From Oxytricha trifallax (taxonomy: Eukaryota; Ciliophora; Spirotrichea; Sporadotrichida; Oxytrichidae): DNA of 64,000 bases. A program made the position numbers and the translations under genes. The stretch's first letter is position 1. Each line of letters starts with the position of its first letter. Below are positions 1-11,961 of this stretch, in pieces. The DNA is taken from positions 20,289 to 84,288 of the forward strand of contig ARYC01017478.1 in NCBI GenBank assembly GCA_000711775.1, read 5' to 3'. The notes beneath the pieces were generated by a model. The model was given only the letters and a program-made list of their open reading frames with translations, ran no database searches and was not told the origin of the DNA.

Positions 1-195
1 CAGAGTATAGCTTTTAAGAATGAAATTTTGGTACCTTCCATCGTTGGAAGGAATAAACCCACTATAGCATATGATTCAGTATATGTCACATGCTTACCAT
101 GCTAAGAGAGGTATCGATAGAGATCTTCCTTGCTTCTAAATCTTGAGATCATTTCTTAAGCTTCAACCCTCTTCATTGCAGTATTTATAGATTCC
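1..195 (-). CDS. TBE 22-kDa-type protein, N-terminal part (runs off the window)
   Basis: The minus-strand frame begins MESINTAMKRVEAQEM and continues to the window edge without TGA (TAA/TAG as Gln). It aligns residue by residue with the start of the matching ORF in TBE-2 at 14892-15122, including the shared RSKEDLYRYL-type and LFLPTxEGTxISFLKAL-type segments. The family is the small central ORF of TBE transposons, whose function is unknown. Only the first ~65 residues are visible. A GGTACC site lies inside the coding sequence near position 30. Confidence 0.75.
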
Positions 196-379
196 ATCCT
201 TGTTCCTTCTCTTGTTATTGAATTTCAAATTTTAATATATAGAGTTCTGGATCCTACTGTTAAAAATCTTAGTATTAAATATGGGCATCTTATAGGAGGT
301 CAACCTGGTAAGGATACGTGGAGAAAGCTGGCAGAAGCTGTAACAAACTTCAGAGATGGAGCTCCATTTTTATCAATTT

Positions 380-600
380 AGTTCCATTAAATTAGTACTA
401 AATTTGTTTAAATTTGATTAGTACCGGTACTAAATTCGTTTAAATTTAATTGGTACCAATTTAATAGTACCAAAACTTAATTAGTACCTAGTTTTTAACT
501 AATGAGGTTTTAATGGAAAAGTTCCAAAATGGTTCAAAACCTAATTGGTACCAGTACCAACCTGAATTTATTCTCAGTTGGTACCAAAATTAAAAATATT
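380..600. repeat. GGTACC/GTACC palindromic motif cluster in TBE-1
   Basis: The divergent spacer between the 22-kDa-type ORF and the zinc-finger/kinase gene holds many copies of TTAGTACC, GGTACCAA and GTACCGGTAC within about 220 bases, in both orientations. GGTACC itself is a 6-bp palindrome. The base composition otherwise matches the AT-rich surroundings. A binding-site or promoter role is inference only. Confidence 0.65.
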
Positions 601-763
601 AAGCATAAAATTAGAAAATTTATAGTTATAAACTAAGTATAAATATGATGTCTAACACCTAAGAATCAACCATTGTTGTTGCAGTTCCAGCTCCTATACT
701 AAGTTAGTATAGCTAGTGAGGTATTTACTTATAAATAATAGAAATTTAAATTTGAATTTAAAC

Positions 764-2212
764 ATGGCGGCTAACTTAAATCGTAAGGCAGTTTCTCTTG
801 GAACAGGTTAATCATTGCTCAACTTTGGCTCCTCCAAGAAACCAGAAGTAATTTATATTGAAAAGGAGGTAGAGCTAAGAGCTCTAGAGTTTGAAGCTGA
901 GGTCTTTAAAATTTAAGTTTAAAACAAGAAGTAGAGTGCTGAGATGGGAGTTTAAACATAAGTTGAATTGGTTGAGGAAGATAAGGAACAGCAACCAATA
1001 GAAAAAATTAAAACGTTTTAATGTGAAGACTGCTAAAATTTCTTCTCAACTGAGTCAAGCTTGAAGAGACACATCAAAGAGGTACACTCTGGTAGAGCTA
1101 AGATCTACTTCAAGCATGATAAAGTAGATGGTAGATACTAATGCAATACCTGCATGAAGTCTTATACGCACTCAGCTAAAGTAAAGAGACATATGCAAAA
1201 GCATCATCTAAGCGAATTCCTGATTAAAGATGAGGAAACTTAAAAGCTTGTACCTGCTAAAAGAAAAAATAACTCTCTTGATTCACAAATAGAGCAGTAG
1301 GAGAGACTTAAGAGATAGAAGCGGTTTGAGTCAATGAACCAACCAGCAAATGGTATATATATTGCATGCTTATAAGAGAGAGCAATGTATATACCTGCAT
1401 TAAATGCAGTCGACATAAGCAGCTGTATTGAAAACTACTTGAATATTGACGTACCTAACAAGGTAAAACTTATAGTTGTTGATGAATTCGCATACAAGGT
1501 ATATCCATTCAAGTATCTCATTAAGAACGAGCAATATTAAAATGAGTTTGCAAATGAATACATAGTACTGAGAGAGACTTAGAAAAGATAATGCAAGAAC
1601 TTAGCTAAGCTCGACGGAGTTATACTTGGTCATGGTTTTATTGCATTGAGACTCAAGAAGTTTGAAATGACTCTAAGAGAGTATCTCTACCATAATAGAT
1701 ATCCTGATGATTTGAATGAGATACTCACAGATATGACTAAGGGTGTGAAAGAGCTCCATGATCTAGGGTATGTTCATAGAGATTTGAAGCCAGAAAATGT
1801 AATGCTAAATCTCTGCCCTTTAGAAGTAGTAGTCATAGATTTCAACAGAGCAATAAGACAAGAGATAGTGACTTTAGCTAAGGTTTTAGGCACTCCAGGA
1901 TACTTCCCTATAAGAGAGAAATGGACAAATGGCTCTGTATAATGGGATGTTTGGGCGGTAGCTGCAATTATCTTAGAGTGCGATATGGAAAGTATGTCAT
2001 ACTTTGGAACAAAACATGAGAAATAATCAATAAGTTTGGCTGCTAAACATATTAAGCAAGATGAAATATGCAATGAAATTAAGAAGATAGTTGAGATGGT
2101 CATCGTAAAAGCTCCAGCATATCCACGATAATCATTGGATGATATACTAGAACAACTACAGACTGCTAAATTCAAGAGGTATCACAAAGATAAGCAGATA
2201 AAATTTGTTTGA
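764..2212 (+). CDS. TBE C2H2 zinc-finger / protein-kinase protein (57-kDa type)
   Basis: Open from ATG 764 to TGA 2210-2212 with no internal TGA: 482 residues, matching the size of the known TBE 57-kDa ORF. Two C2H2 fingers lie at about residues 88-150 (CEDC...H-H and CNTC...H-H). A kinase-like domain follows, with the catalytic-loop motif HRDLKPEN at about residue 343 and an IDFN motif where active kinases have DFG (Asp kept, Gly replaced by Asn). A GTPGYF segment follows, as in activation loops. A classical VAIK lysine motif is not obvious. The intact frame suggests recent mobility or selection. The role in transposition is not known; DNA binding via the fingers is inference. Confidence 0.88.
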
Positions 2213-2334
2213 ATTAAGTACAGTAATACTCATTAAATATTCATTCAATTCATAAAAAACATGCGTTTTCTCTACTAACCCCAATAAGACCCCAACTATA
2301 CCCTACAAATCAAAGCACTTATAAACCTCACTAA

Positions 2335-2351
2335 GGGGTTTTGGGGTTTTG
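2335..2351 (+). repeat. TBE terminal telomeric repeat (G4T4)2G
   Basis: Seventeen bases, two exact hypotrich telomere units plus G, forming the outer end of TBE-1. The following ATT (2352-2354) is the candidate 3-bp target duplication. Confidence 0.9.
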
Positions 2352-2995
2352 ATTCTAGAACCAGTAAAATCACAATTAATTACTCTAAACTCTCTTAAAT
2401 TCAAAAATGGAGCAATAAATTAATTTTAAGAATTGATATAACTTTTCACTAATTTCTTGAAAAGAGGCCCGAAAGAAGAATCTTTCAAATGAATTATTGG
2501 GAATATATTAAAAAGTGGAAAAATTTCATGTTCAAAGAGTGTCAAGTTTGTCTTCACAATTGATAACTTATTTAAATATGACTGTATTGTAGCATACATC
2601 TTTTGGGACTAATAACCTTTCAATATTTTGGCATTACTTTAATACTATGTTTATTTAAATCTCTTCATTTTCCATTGAACAATTGTGAATAGCTTAAATA
2701 AAACTAAAAAGTTTGTCAACATATGTTTGATTAATATAATCTTTGAAAATGATTCTATAATTTTAAGTGTACTTTCTTAATTATCTTAAGTTTAATTTAT
2801 CAGATAAATATTGTGAATTTATAATGAACACATCATTTTTAGTAAATCTTTAATTTTTGGAATAAGGAATTGATTCTTTCTCTGATTTATTCAATTAAAT
2901 CAGAATTTTGTAACTTTGATTAATACTTAAGAAGGAGAAGATTAGAAGTCTGATATTTTTGGGCAAAGACTTTATAGATGCATTATTATTTTGAA
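2352..2995 (-). pseudogene. LRR-family gene copy L0, disrupted by TBE-1
   Basis: Read on the minus strand, this matches the N-terminal half of the tandem LRR family, including the NIRLLIFSFLSINQSYKIL-type start region and an FNLREFRVINCDFTGSR-like LRR segment. The frame is interrupted once near 2550 (a one-base shift) and has no in-frame ATG. The similarity stops exactly where the TBE-1 terminus begins, so the remaining half lies beyond the transposon, outside the window. Confidence 0.75.
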
Positions 2996-4822
2996 ATTTT
3001 TAGATAAACTTATCTTGGTCAAAATTTTTATTATGAATTTATTTAATAAAATATTGGCCAACTTCTAATAATTAAGTATTTTTACTCATATCACTACTTT
3101 AGTCCATTTGTTGATAAATTTCAATTTAATGTTTAAAAGTATTTGTAAATTTTAGTATTATTTTTAATTTATTATATTTAATATATTTTTTTAAATGATA
3201 GTAGCATTAATTTGAATATTTAAGTGTCTTGAATATGAAATTTATTAATTCCTTAAAGAAATAGTATTTTGATAAATTTTAGGAAAAAGTTTCTAAAAAA
3301 TGATGTTGGATTTTAAAATTTTAATTCTTATAGAAAATAAATTAAGAGAGATTTTAATGTAATAATTTATTTATACGTTTATAAAAACCTAAGCTATTTA
3401 ATTTAGAAAAATTAATGATTTCAATATAAATTCGAAACTTCAAAATATACACTAAAGATTTACATATTAATACAAGTAGATCTTATTTATTTCATTTCTT
3501 TAATGAAATTTTATTTTTATTATTACTATGAATTTAATAAAAATTTAATTTGCTAAAACATAAAATAATCATAACGATCTTAAGTAACACAAAATATACG
3601 AATTTAAGCAAGAAATATATTATTTTTTCAGTTTATCAAAAAAATGAATTAAAACAGAAGAATAAAACCTAATGTTTTATTTATATTTCATTGGAAATAT
3701 TTGTGTACTCTTATTATTAAAAAAATCAGTTCCGAAATTAAAAAACTTATATAACTTTAAGAATTATATTTTTTAAAAAATAGCTAAGAAAAATTAAATA
3801 AGCGATTTGAAATCGAATATAAATTTATTTAGAATATCATGGTTTTAGTTAGTCATTAAATTTAAATATAATATTGGTTTATTATACAATTAACTTTTCT
3901 TCAATTAATATTAACTCAAACTATAAGTAGAAATGCCTTATTAAACTTTGTCAAATTCTAATGAAAATAAAAGGGTATGATAATTCTTACAATGAATGAT
4001 CTTTGCTGATTTTAATTTATTTAATAGTTTTAAACATGGTTTACTATTAAAAAGTGCATTTCCGAGAATATTAATACAAAATAACATTTAAGAATATATT
4101 TAATTAAAATACTTAATATCAAAATCTTTTGTTTTATAATGAATTTATTAAAATTTATAAGTTTTAAATATAATTTTTCTTCTAATTTTTACTTATGTGA
4201 AGTAAAATATTTCTGAAATGCTTTAAAAGAATGAATTTTAAATTAAATAAATATCTTAGTCAAATAAAGAAAATTTTGAGTTAGTTATTTAAATTATAAA
4301 TTAAATTCTCTATGTTTTTTAAATAAGCTCTTAATATTTTTTTGGTTACCATTATCAATATATTTTAAAGATTATTTATTAAAATATGAATAATCCGCTT
4401 AAATCAAAATTAATTATCTAATCTATGCTGTCAATTTTTAACTATTATTGCTTATTAATTATATTATATATTTACTAATATAATTTCAAACTTAATAATA
4501 ATCAATCTTTTTAATATTTTGAAGTTTATTACAATATTCTTTTATAAATAATAAAAGACGTGCTCCATTGTCCTAATTAAATACAAGATGAATCTTTTTG
4601 CCTAAAAGAAATATCAGATTCACATAAAGAATGCTTTACTTTACTAAAAAATCCTAGTAATTTCTACTTAAAATAATAATCACTAATACATCTAGTTAAG
4701 GAGTTTTAAATGCAAGTCTTATTATTCTTAAAACGTTTTTATAACATTTTATTATGTTTAATATTAAAATAATCTCAAAAATATTCAATATAAAGTTGTT
4801 TGTTATTTTTGTTTTTAATTGA
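2996..4822. other. AT-rich non-coding spacer
   Basis: Very AT-rich sequence with stops in all frames even under the ciliate code. I see no gene, RNA or repeat structure beyond short A/T runs. Confidence 0.6.
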
Positions 4823-5250
4823 GTAATATTGTAGGAATACATTTGAATTTGGAAAATTAGTTATAATTAAAATAAATATGAATCAAAATATTGGCAGTTA
4901 AAGTTTACCAATTTGAACGATCTTGGGCTCATTTGATAGAGAATTCAAAATTAGCTGGACTTTACTATTGACCGTACTTTTTTATTGCATCACTGAAGCG
5001 AGTTAACTTGACTTTAATGTGAGGGTATAATTTTATGAATTCAGATAAGTTTAATTAAAGTCAAGTTAACTCGCTTCAGTGATGCAATAAAAAAGTACGG
5101 TCAATAGTAAAGTCCAGCTAATTTTTAAATTCTCTATCAAATGAGCCCAAGATCGTTCAAATTGGTAAACTTTAACTGCCAATATTTTGATTCATATTTA
5201 TTTTAATTATAACTAATTTTCCAAATTCAAATGTATTCCTACAACATTAC
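4823..5250. mobile_element. Fold-back element with 196-bp near-perfect inverted arms
   Basis: The left arm 4823-5018 and right arm 5055-5250 are reverse complements with only scattered mismatches (for example GTAATATTG versus GTAATGTTG at the ends). The spacer is 36 bp. The arms are less AT-rich than their surroundings and contain GACCGTAC and GAGTTAACTTGAC segments. No ORF is present. I could not define a convincing target duplication. It is probably a non-autonomous (MITE-like) element or a large cruciform-forming repeat. Confidence 0.8.
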
Positions 5251-5699
5251 TTTTATTATTCATTAATCATTTCAAATAACATATATAATTTTGCAGAATA
5301 AGTTAAAGTCAAAATTATACTTTCCTTTATATCATAAAATGTTTTATTCATATCTCATACAAAAGTATAATTGATATTCTTATTCTCGGAATTTAATCTA
5401 ATATCTAATATGCAAATTCTATCAAATTAATTCGATGATTCATCAATAGTTTAATCAATTTAAATATCAAATAAGCAATTTTTAATTTAATTTAACTCTA
5501 ATAATTAGTTTTCCTTTACAATAAAAATATAGAAAATAATAAAAGTTTTATAATTTTTTAGCTATGTAATAAAAGAAAAACTAAAAGTTATTAAGTTTAT
5601 CATAATACTGTAATTTACTTATATTGAAATTTATTAATAAACTTTAATTAATTTATTCATATCGGTTTAGCTACCATATTTAATATATAGATTACTTTA

Positions 5700-7005
5700 G
5701 CTTATCAAAATTTAAATATTTATAGATATAGCGTCTTGACTCTATTATCAAATGCCTTTGTAAACTCGAAATATATTCTTGAATCCTTTTAGTTTGTATC
5801 TTATTTTTAGCATACTTAAATATTAAACCTGTTGTAATAAAAATTGAGTTATTCAATCAAGCTCATTTAACCTATGTATTTGCCATTTTGGTCCTATTAT
5901 TATTGAAAATCTCCAGAAAAATAAACTACTTTTTAAGCTTATATAATAAGAGATCTGCTTCCCTCTGAGAAAAAATTGCATAATAAAGATTAGAGTAATA
6001 TTTATTCTTTAGATCTTAAAATAATATATGCATCAGGATACAAAATAGATTTTGAATTTGCTAATATACATACGAGAGGATATTTTAGAATATCAGTCTT
6101 TAATTTTTGCAAGCTTAAAAATTATTTTTTAAGAGGGTTGAATTCATAAAATCTTCCTCGGTATAAATATGAATCTTCATAAGATAAAAATTAGTAATAT
6201 TATCTACCAAGTGCTGTAAATCTTTTTAGATTCTTCATAAATTGAATGTTTTCTAATACAATTAATGAAAGTTCATTTAATTCTGTGTTTATAATTTTAA
6301 GAATTTCTAGATTTTCCAAACTTGCAAGCATTCTTGAATCAATAAATAAACATTTATCCATGACTAATTCTCTTAATTTTAAGAAAGGTTATTAAGCTGG
6401 TGTCATTAAAAAATTTTCATGATTTTGTCTATCTTTACTATAAAATATTTCTTAGTCTACCTTAAAAAGATGCCCAATAAAAGACTCTTTCAAATGCATT
6501 GTTGGGAATAAACTTAATAATGGAAAAGTTGATTAATCTGCAAAGGTAAAATCTGTCTTTACAATTGATAATTGATTAAATTTTATTAATCTGTAATTTA
6601 GAATTGAATTTATTCATAGATTTTCAATGTTTTGACATGAATTAAATTCAATGCTTATTTCTGTCTTCTCTTAATATTATTATGAATATCTGTCAATAAT
6701 TGCGATAAATTTCAAAAATTAGTCAATTTAATTTTGATTAATGATATGTCAAAAAATGACTGTATACCTGTGAAAATATTCTCTTAGCTATCTATAATTG
6801 AATTTTTCACTTAGAAATTATGAATCTATATATAGTTTCTCTTTTTGTGATATTCTACAATTTTTTGCATATAGAATTAATTACTATTCTGATTTCTGCA
6901 ATTTTATTATAATTTAATAGCTTTGATTTAGACTTAAGAATGAGTAGATTATAAGTCTTATATTTTTTGGCAAGCTCTTCTAAGATGTATGATTATTTTT
7001 ACAAT
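5700..7005 (-). pseudogene. LRR-family gene copy L1 (degenerate)
   Basis: The minus strand has the family frame, including LRELVMDKCLFIDSRMLASL (about 6300-6370), as in intact copies. It has no in-frame ATG and at least two in-frame TGA codons in the N-terminal half (near 6620 and 6745). The C-terminal half (5700-6100) is recognisable but diverged. It is the most decayed of the larger copies and is read as a pseudogene. Confidence 0.65.
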
Positions 7006-9080
7006 TTTTCTTATTATCAACAAAGATTTAATCTTTTTCCAAGAATTAGGGGGGCTCACTAATATCATTATAATAGTAAAATTTGTCGTCGCTTTATTAA
7101 GAAGTTCTTTAACTCATTTAATTTAATTAATTTATATTTGATTTAAAATTTAAGATACAAGTAAACCTTTTATAACATTAATTTGAATATTTAAAATTTA
7201 ATCTCTAGATGTAGTTATTATAAAAATTTTTTTAAAAAAATATTTATTGAATTCTGTGAAATTATATTAAAATAGAAATTTTGGATAAAAATTATAAAAT
7301 TTTATTTAAAAGTAAATATTATATATTATTATAATTAAAAAATACTGAATAAAGATTATATTCAATGATTTCTTAGCCTGATCTTATATTACTCTGATAA
7401 AATGGCGAATTTAGATTCTGAATAGATATTTAAATAATTTATTATATTATATGAAGAAATATTACAATATAAAATCATATGATAAATAATTATTTATATT
7501 CCTTAAAGAATTTATCATTAAGATCAATGACTTTCAATATCTTTGTTCATTGAGATTAACTTTTATTTATTAAATCCAGGAATGAATACTTTTATTATGA
7601 TTTTATGCATTTAGGTCTGTGTTATTGACGAATGATATTATTATTATTAATAAGGACTATAACATATTTTAAATGAAGTTAGATTTTAATAATAGATTAA
7701 ATATATCAAAGTAAATGGATAAATATCGAAGCATTATTGATTACTTTGTATAATATATAAAAAAACAACAATAAATTGAAATAATGAATTTAATCATATA
7801 TTTTTTTTTAAAATTTCAAAATTAATAAATTGTTAAATTTATTCTTTTTTTACAAGCAATTTTAAGTAATTAAATATAAATATTTTATTTAAATTAAAAA
7901 AGAGTAAAAGTAGTATACAAATATTAATATAGCAATAATAATTGATATTTTTATTGATATGCTACATTGATTATAGTTTAAAAATGTTTGAAATTGATAT
8001 TTTAATTTAATTTTGAGTGTTTATTAAGTTATCCTTTATCAATTTTTTATAATTCAAGATATATGATTTCATTCATTTAATATTTATTAAGTAGGTTTGA
8101 TGAAGCTTTATAGATAGCTGTTTTATAACTCATTCATTATAAGTTGATAATTTTTCCATAATAAATTTCGGTTTTTCTTATAAAAATAAATAAAATTCTG
8201 TGCTGAGAGAAGAATTGAATTGCAATTAAATAAGAAAATCTTTTTATTAAATGAAAAATTATATTTGTACCTTTATACTTTGAATCCCATATATCTATTA
8301 ATAAATGCTGTATCTATGATTATAAATGTTACATTTAATTTCCTTAATTTTTATTATAATATGTTAAAAAGAGAAGGAAAGTTATCATTCAATATTTACC
8401 TGAATTTATAAACAGACCTTCGTTACTAAAAAATATGATCTACTTAAAATAATAAAAGTTAATATTAAATGTTGCAGGTGTTATTAATTTAATAATTTTT
8501 TTAAATAACTTATTAAGTCATTAAGTCGTAGATTTTTACAGATTTTATGATTTATTTCAAATAGGATAACATTAATTTTTATTCATAATTTGAAATAACT
8601 AAACAAATTTCTTACAATTATTAAATTAGTTCATTATATCATAATATTGAGTTCGATACATATATATTCATTATATTTTTCAAAATATTATTTTAATTAA
8701 AAAAACTTCAAGATTTACCATTACATTTCTAAAAAACTATGATAAAATTATAAGTTTTAAATATTACATTTTATCAATTTAATTGGTTAATATAAATTAA
8801 TGCATAAATTATTAAATTATATATTGAATATTTTTCTAATTTTAAAAATGTTTCTCACAATATTTATTCGATAATTAAATAAAACATAAATCTTGATCAG
8901 TTAAGAGAAATTATTTAAAAATATAAATAAACTTTGAAATATTTCTTCCGAGAATTTTATAAATATTTATTATTATAATTTATCATATTTAGCATTTAAG
9001 GTGTTGTTTTTGAGAATATTAAGTTTAATAAATTATAATTTAAAATTAAGTATTTTAAAGAATTTAAATTTAAATTAAAT
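7006..9080. other. AT-rich spacer between LRR copies
   Basis: About 2 kb of A/T-rich DNA. A short open stretch at 8220-8411 has biased composition and no conserved features and is not taken as a gene. No other feature is seen. Confidence 0.55.
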
Positions 9081-10409
9081 TCATTATTGTTATATTTAGC
9101 CATTAACTTATAAATTTTTAGAATTTAAATCATGATTCTTTACTTGTAGCTTGATAATTTAACCATTATCATTAGGACCTTTTTAGAATTATAGATAGAT
9201 TTTTTCCTTATTTACTTTTTAAATCTAAATCATTTATACCTATATATCTTTGACTTCATAATATCTGTTAAGTTTATCAGTCAAGCTCAAATTCAAATTA
9301 TTTCCAAATATCTGATATTTTCTTTCATATTCTTCATTGTAATAAATTACGCTTGATGCCTGGAAAGTGAGAGATCTACAATTAATTCCGAAAAATTATT
9401 TTTTCAGTATTTATTAAAGATCTAATGTATCATCAATTCTTATGACGATATCAGTATCGTAATATTAAGAAATTTTCAAATGATGCAATTGAATTTAGAG
9501 CATAGAACTTTTAATGTTTATTCTTACTTTTTAAATATTCCTGAAGTATTTAGTTGAAAAATAAAAGTTAAATATATCTGCATGTATTTAATCTAAATTA
9601 AATTCTTCATGATGTCTGATCTAGTCTTTGGTATATAAATATTCAAAAATTTATAACCTGTCTTAACTTCTTAGAAATTTAAGAACATCCCCAGATATCT
9701 AACTTAAGAGCGTATCATTCATTTTAAGAACTTCAAGGTTATGTAAACTTCCAAGCATTCTAGAATCTATAAATATACAATTATCCATTCTTAACTCTCT
9801 TAAATTTTAGAATGGATCATTTGAAGGGCTCTATAAGTACTCTCGATTATTTTACCTATCTATGACTAAATATTTGAAATGATGGCCTATGTAAGAATCT
9901 CTTAAACACATTTTGGGGAACAAGTTCCAAATGTTTTGTAAATTAGAATCTGATAAAGTAAATTCTGACCTGATAACGGTTAAGCAATTGAATTTAATTC
10001 TGAAAAAGCTCACATTTAAATTTATTGTAATATTTTCAACATTCAGGCATTAATCTATTTCGATAGATACTTCTGGATCATGATCCTTGTCAATAGTAAT
10101 AAGAAAATCTAATAGATTGTTAATTTAGTTTTGATTTATGTAATATCTGAAAAGTACTACATAGTTCTTAGAACACTATTTCAATAATTAAAAATCACAT
10201 CTACCATTTAATTAGTCGGGAATTATATATAATTGCTCTTTTTTTGAAGTTCTATAACTTTAGAAGTATGAAATTGCTTATTTCTCTGATTTATTTAATT
10301 GCTTGATAAGTAGATAGCTTTAGTTTAAACTTAAATATGAATAGACTATGAGTCTTATATTTTTCGTCAAGCCTTTTTGGGATTATTGAAATTATTAGCA
10401 ATTTTGCAT
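9081..10409 (-). CDS. LRR-family protein, copy L2 (type A, intact)
   Basis: Open from ATG (10407-10409) to TGA (9081-9083): 442 residues when TAA/TAG are Gln, with no intron or IES needed. The N-terminus has a short helical segment (KGLTKNIRLIVYSYLSLN) that could be F-box-like. The middle and C-terminal parts contain leucine-rich repeats such as LRELRMDNCIFIDSRMLGSL followed by LHNLEVLKM. No signal peptide or membrane helix is seen. The closest relative is L4 (type A), with identical length. A role in protein-protein recognition follows from the LRR fold; the specific function is unknown. It has no TGA codons across about 1.3 kb of AT-rich DNA, so it is probably under selection or recently copied. 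Confidence 0.8.
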
Positions 10410-11961
10410 GAAGTTTATGTAACAGGTTTTCTAAATTGAATTCATTATAGAAAAAAAAATTATAGTTTTATTTTAATTTATTAAAAATAATAATTTCTCC
10501 ATTATTTTAACAAAGAATAAGTGCCTTTAATTCGAATATTTATTATTTTGATTTTTTTAACAACAGTTATCAATAAAAGTCATTTAAAAATTAGTTTTAT
10601 TTTTCTATATAAAATATTTAAATATGTATGAAGATATAATTAATTTTTTATGAATAAAAAGAATTAAGAGTTAAGTTATATTTATTAAAAATTATTTAGA
10701 TTTGAATTGGGAAGATAGATTTTTAATTTTAATTTTATAAAAATAAATTATTTTTAAATATTATTTTAATTATTTTCAATGGACTTTTAAATTGTTATTA
10801 TAATTTTATTAGTTATTATTGATGAGAAGTTACTATTTATATAAGAATGAAATAATTAATTGCTTAAATTATATCTTTTTGCCATAATAGAATAAATATA
10901 ATATAAATAAAATTTTTGGGAGAGAATATTTTAAGTACCCCTTTTTGTACCGCCAAATTGTTTTATACACTAAGAGGGGTAGATTCCTAACGCCAATAAG
11001 GTAGTTTCCTAATTCCATTAAGGTAGTTTCCTCACCTCTACATTCATAAAATATGTATTTTATAATCTATTTGAAAAGTTCTTCATCAAAATGAACAAAT
11101 TTTACTTATTTAAACATCCAATAGCTGACAAATCTTGATTATGATCCAAATATTTTATTAAGAAATTACATTTATGAATAATTATTACGATTGGTTTTAT
11201 AGTTTAAATATATATAATGAAACAAAGGACAATAGTAAACCTTGAAAATTATCAATTATAAAAATTTGTTTAATAGAGGGAAAGAGAATTTTAATTAATT
11301 CTATATTATTTTTAATAATTTATGGCATATAAAGTGAAATCTTATGTTTGGACCAGGAAGCTTCCCCCTTACTAAGATTTGGGTTTATTGAAATAATTAT
11401 ATATTATATTAAAGGTTAAATATCAAATAAAAAATGAATTTAATGGAACTCAAATATTATGCTCTTAGTTTTTTTTTAAAAATAAATCTCTTTTTCAATT
11501 AAAATCTTATAAAAATTTCTCTTAAATCAAATTGGTGCATTAATAACAAAGAAATTATAGTATTTTGTTTATAGTAGTTATAGGAATGTTATTATATTTT
11601 TAGAAAAATTCTTTATTACGAATTTAGATTATTAAAATTCAATAAAATATTAGAAATAAGCATTTTGAGAATTATTGAATTAATTTTCTAGTCATTTAAA
11701 AATATCATGGAAGTCCTTTAAAGTTTTTCCATCATTAATTATTAAATAAATTATTTTAAGTCCTATTATGATACTTTGACATTTTAAATATGTTTTTATA
11801 AAAGAAAAAGTTTTAAACAATTAATTAAATTATAAATTTTCAATCATCTTTTAATTATATAGTTTTTTTAATACACTAAAATAAGTATAAACATCGTTAA
11901 TTTAATTAATTTTATAAGCTTTTAATTTAAAAATCTTAATAATACTCTGATTAATGCTAAC
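10410..11961. other. Spacer between L2 and L3
   Basis: AT-rich, with a small cluster of direct repeats (AGGTAGTTTCCT and close variants) at about 10988-11032. A GGAAGCTTCC palindrome at 11356-11365 is conserved at the matching place of the second duplicate (19931-19940). No gene is seen. Confidence 0.6.

Larger units (their letters stand above)
1..2351 (+). mobile_element. TBE-1, 3' part of a telomere-bearing element
   Basis: The right end is GGGGTTTTGGGGTTTTG at 2335-2351, the (G4T4)2G terminus known for hypotrich TBE transposons. It is followed by ATT, which fits their 3-bp ANT target duplication. Inside are the start of the minus-strand 22-kDa-type ORF (about 1-195) and the complete plus-strand zinc-finger/kinase gene (764-2212). 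The transposase end lies left of the window. The next base outside the element is inside an LRR gene copy, so this is an insertion into that gene. The layout matches TBE-2 and TBE-3 in this window. Confidence 0.9.

Noticed and set aside
1774-2175. Minus-strand open frame of 133 codons
   Set aside because: Antisense shadow of the intact TBE zinc-finger/kinase gene, which has clear motifs on the plus strand.
2335-2351. True chromosome telomere or telomere-addition site
   Set aside because: Sequence continues on both sides and the repeat sits at a TBE boundary, as known for these transposons.
8220-8411. Short open frame in LRR spacer
   Set aside because: Leu/Ile/Asn-rich composition expected from AT-rich spacer; no homolog among the LRR spacers.
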